Assembly: GCA_015661935.1 (NCBI GenBank)
Contig: DQVD01000105.1
Span: 1 to 6,658 of the forward strand
DNA from: Desulfocapsa sulfexigens
GTDB taxonomy: Bacteria > Desulfobacterota > Desulfobulbia > Desulfobulbales > Desulfocapsaceae
DNA length: 6,658 nt
Direction: 5' to 3'
The notes under the pieces were generated by a model. That model searched no databases, was not told where the DNA came from, and saw only the letters and a program-made list of their open reading frames with translations. Below, piece after piece: positions 5,764 through 6,658 of this stretch; the first letter of the stretch is position 1; each line of letters begins with the position of its first letter. The translations under genes were made by a program, and so were the position numbers.

Positions 5764-6658
5764 ATGTCAAAATCCACCAGATTACCAACACTATTATACA
5801 GCTACCTGGCTACAGAAATGCTGGCACCCTTTTTTGCCAGCTTTCTCGTTATGAACAGTGTTTTTTTTCTGGTACAACTCGTCCCCTTCCTCAATGTTGT
5901 ACTTGATCTGGAAATAAATTTTGTAGACTTTGTACGTCTCTTTCTTTATCTGTTTCCTAACATGTTTCTATATTCTATCCCCATGGCAGCAATGATGGGG
6001 GTGATCATTTCTTTTACCAGACTCTCAGCAGACACCGAAATTTTAGCCTTTAAAGCAAGCGGAATCAGTATCTATCAGATGCTCCCACCGATTATCGTTG
6101 TTTCTGCAGCAATAGCAATACTTGCAGGTTATTTTTCAGCAACCTTGATTCCAAAGTCTGAAATTGCAATGAAACAGCTTATGTTTCAGGTGGCCAAAGA
6201 AAAAATTGATAAAGGCATTAAGGAACATCAATTCACAGAAGCCCTGGGAGACCTCGTGGTCTATGTTGAAACCATAGATAAAGAAACTGGAAAATGGACC
6301 AATGTCTGGGTCTCTGACATGCGAGGCCAGATAAACCCCATTATAACAATGGCCCGGTTTGGTACGATGGAAGCACAAATAGACAATATGCTGGTCACCA
6401 TAACTCTCGAAAATGGCAGTCTTCACCGACCAGATGATTTTAGATCACAAATAATAAGCTTTGAAAAATATACGATTAATATTCCACTGCAGCCACCAAC
6501 AATACTTAATGGCGAAGATGTTACCCGTCTTGATGCTTCTTCGCTCACCATGTCACAATTGCAGGAATCCATAAAAACTGTCGGACCTAACACCAGGAAA
6601 GGCCGGGAGATGCTGATACAGTACCATAAACGCATTGTCTTTCCGGTGGGGTGCTTTA
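5764..6658 (+). CDS. lptF: Lipopolysaccharide export permease, LptF/LptG (YjgP/YjgQ) family, N-terminal part
   Basis: The first 298 residues of an inner-membrane permease of the Lpt ABC transporter, which with LptB, LptG and LptC extracts lipopolysaccharide from the inner membrane and feeds it to the periplasmic bridge. Three membrane segments are visible (about 19-43, 58-84 and 104-128). The loop SADTEILAFKASGIS (88-102) is the family's conserved coupling helix that contacts the LptB ATPase. Residues about 130-275 form the strand-rich periplasmic (jellyroll) domain, and HKRIVFPVGCF at 288-298 is the conserved start of the fourth membrane segment. The gene continues past the window edge; the family is usually about 350-400 residues, so roughly a quarter is missing. 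The ATG at 5764 is fixed by an in-frame TAG two codons upstream; the ribosome binding site is poor. LptF is favoured over LptG on motif style and because a partner normally follows downstream, but this is not certain. Confidence 0.88.
   Translation, partial: MSKSTRLPTLLYSYLATEMLAPFFASFLVMNSVFFLVQLVPFLNVVLDLEINFVDFVRLFLYLFPNMFLYSIPMAAMMGVIISFTRLSADTEILAFKASGISIYQMLPPIIVVSAAIAILAGYFSATLIPKSEIAMKQLMFQVAKEKIDKGIKEHQFTEALGDLVVYVETIDKETGKWTNVWVSDMRGQINPIITMARFGTMEAQIDNMLVTITLENGSLHRPDDFRSQIISFEKYTINIPLQPPTILNGEDVTRLDASSLTMSQLQESIKTVGPNTRKGREMLIQYHKRIVFPVGCF

Noticed and set aside
6136..6635. Minus-strand frames of 96 and 70 codons opposite lptF.
   Set aside because: They are antisense to the confidently recognised permease and carry no motif of their own.
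1..6658. CRISPR array, toxin-antitoxin pair, retron or phage-defence genes.
   Set aside because: No regularly spaced repeats, reverse transcriptase, nuclease or toxin-like small gene pairs are visible on either strand.

Overview
The window looks like a chromosomal segment of an AT-rich (about 40% GC by eye) Gram-negative bacterium. An LptF-family lipopolysaccharide-transport permease points to an outer membrane. The combination of an SPL-like radical SAM protein, an RNase G with few auxiliary regions, a membrane-anchored M23 peptidase and lptF is what I would expect of the Desulfobacterota, perhaps Desulfobulbales. That placement is inference from protein style, not from a marker gene. There are no RNA genes, insertion sequences, CRISPR arrays or phage genes.

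Layout. Positions 53-2097 (minus strand) hold a two-gene unit: a family 2 glycosyltransferase followed by an SPL-family radical SAM protein whose TTG start overlaps the glycosyltransferase stop codon. A 131-bp divergent region (2098-2228) separates this unit from rng (RNase G, plus, 2229-3764). Between rng and the next gene, almost the whole 189-bp gap is one long imperfect inverted repeat (about 3771-3931), which could fold as a single hairpin. Then comes a single-pass membrane protein with a C-terminal LytM/M23 endopeptidase domain (plus, 3954-5330). A perfect 14-bp bidirectional terminator hairpin (5345-5384) lies midway between the M23 gene and a convergent, very small gene for a 55-residue two-CxxC zinc-ribbon protein (minus, 5399-5566). 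After a 197-bp AT-rich gap with a possible promoter, lptF starts at 5764 and runs off the window end.

Functionally, the plus-strand genes are RNA turnover (rng) and envelope maintenance (M23 peptidase for peptidoglycan, LptF for lipopolysaccharide export). The minus-strand pair joins a sugar transferase to a radical SAM enzyme of unknown substrate. No complete new system is visible. The observations most worth following are the 161-bp hairpin, the translationally coupled glycosyltransferase/SPL-like pair with its extra cysteines and missing SPL donor cysteine, the unusual start region of rng, and the tiny zinc-ribbon gene.
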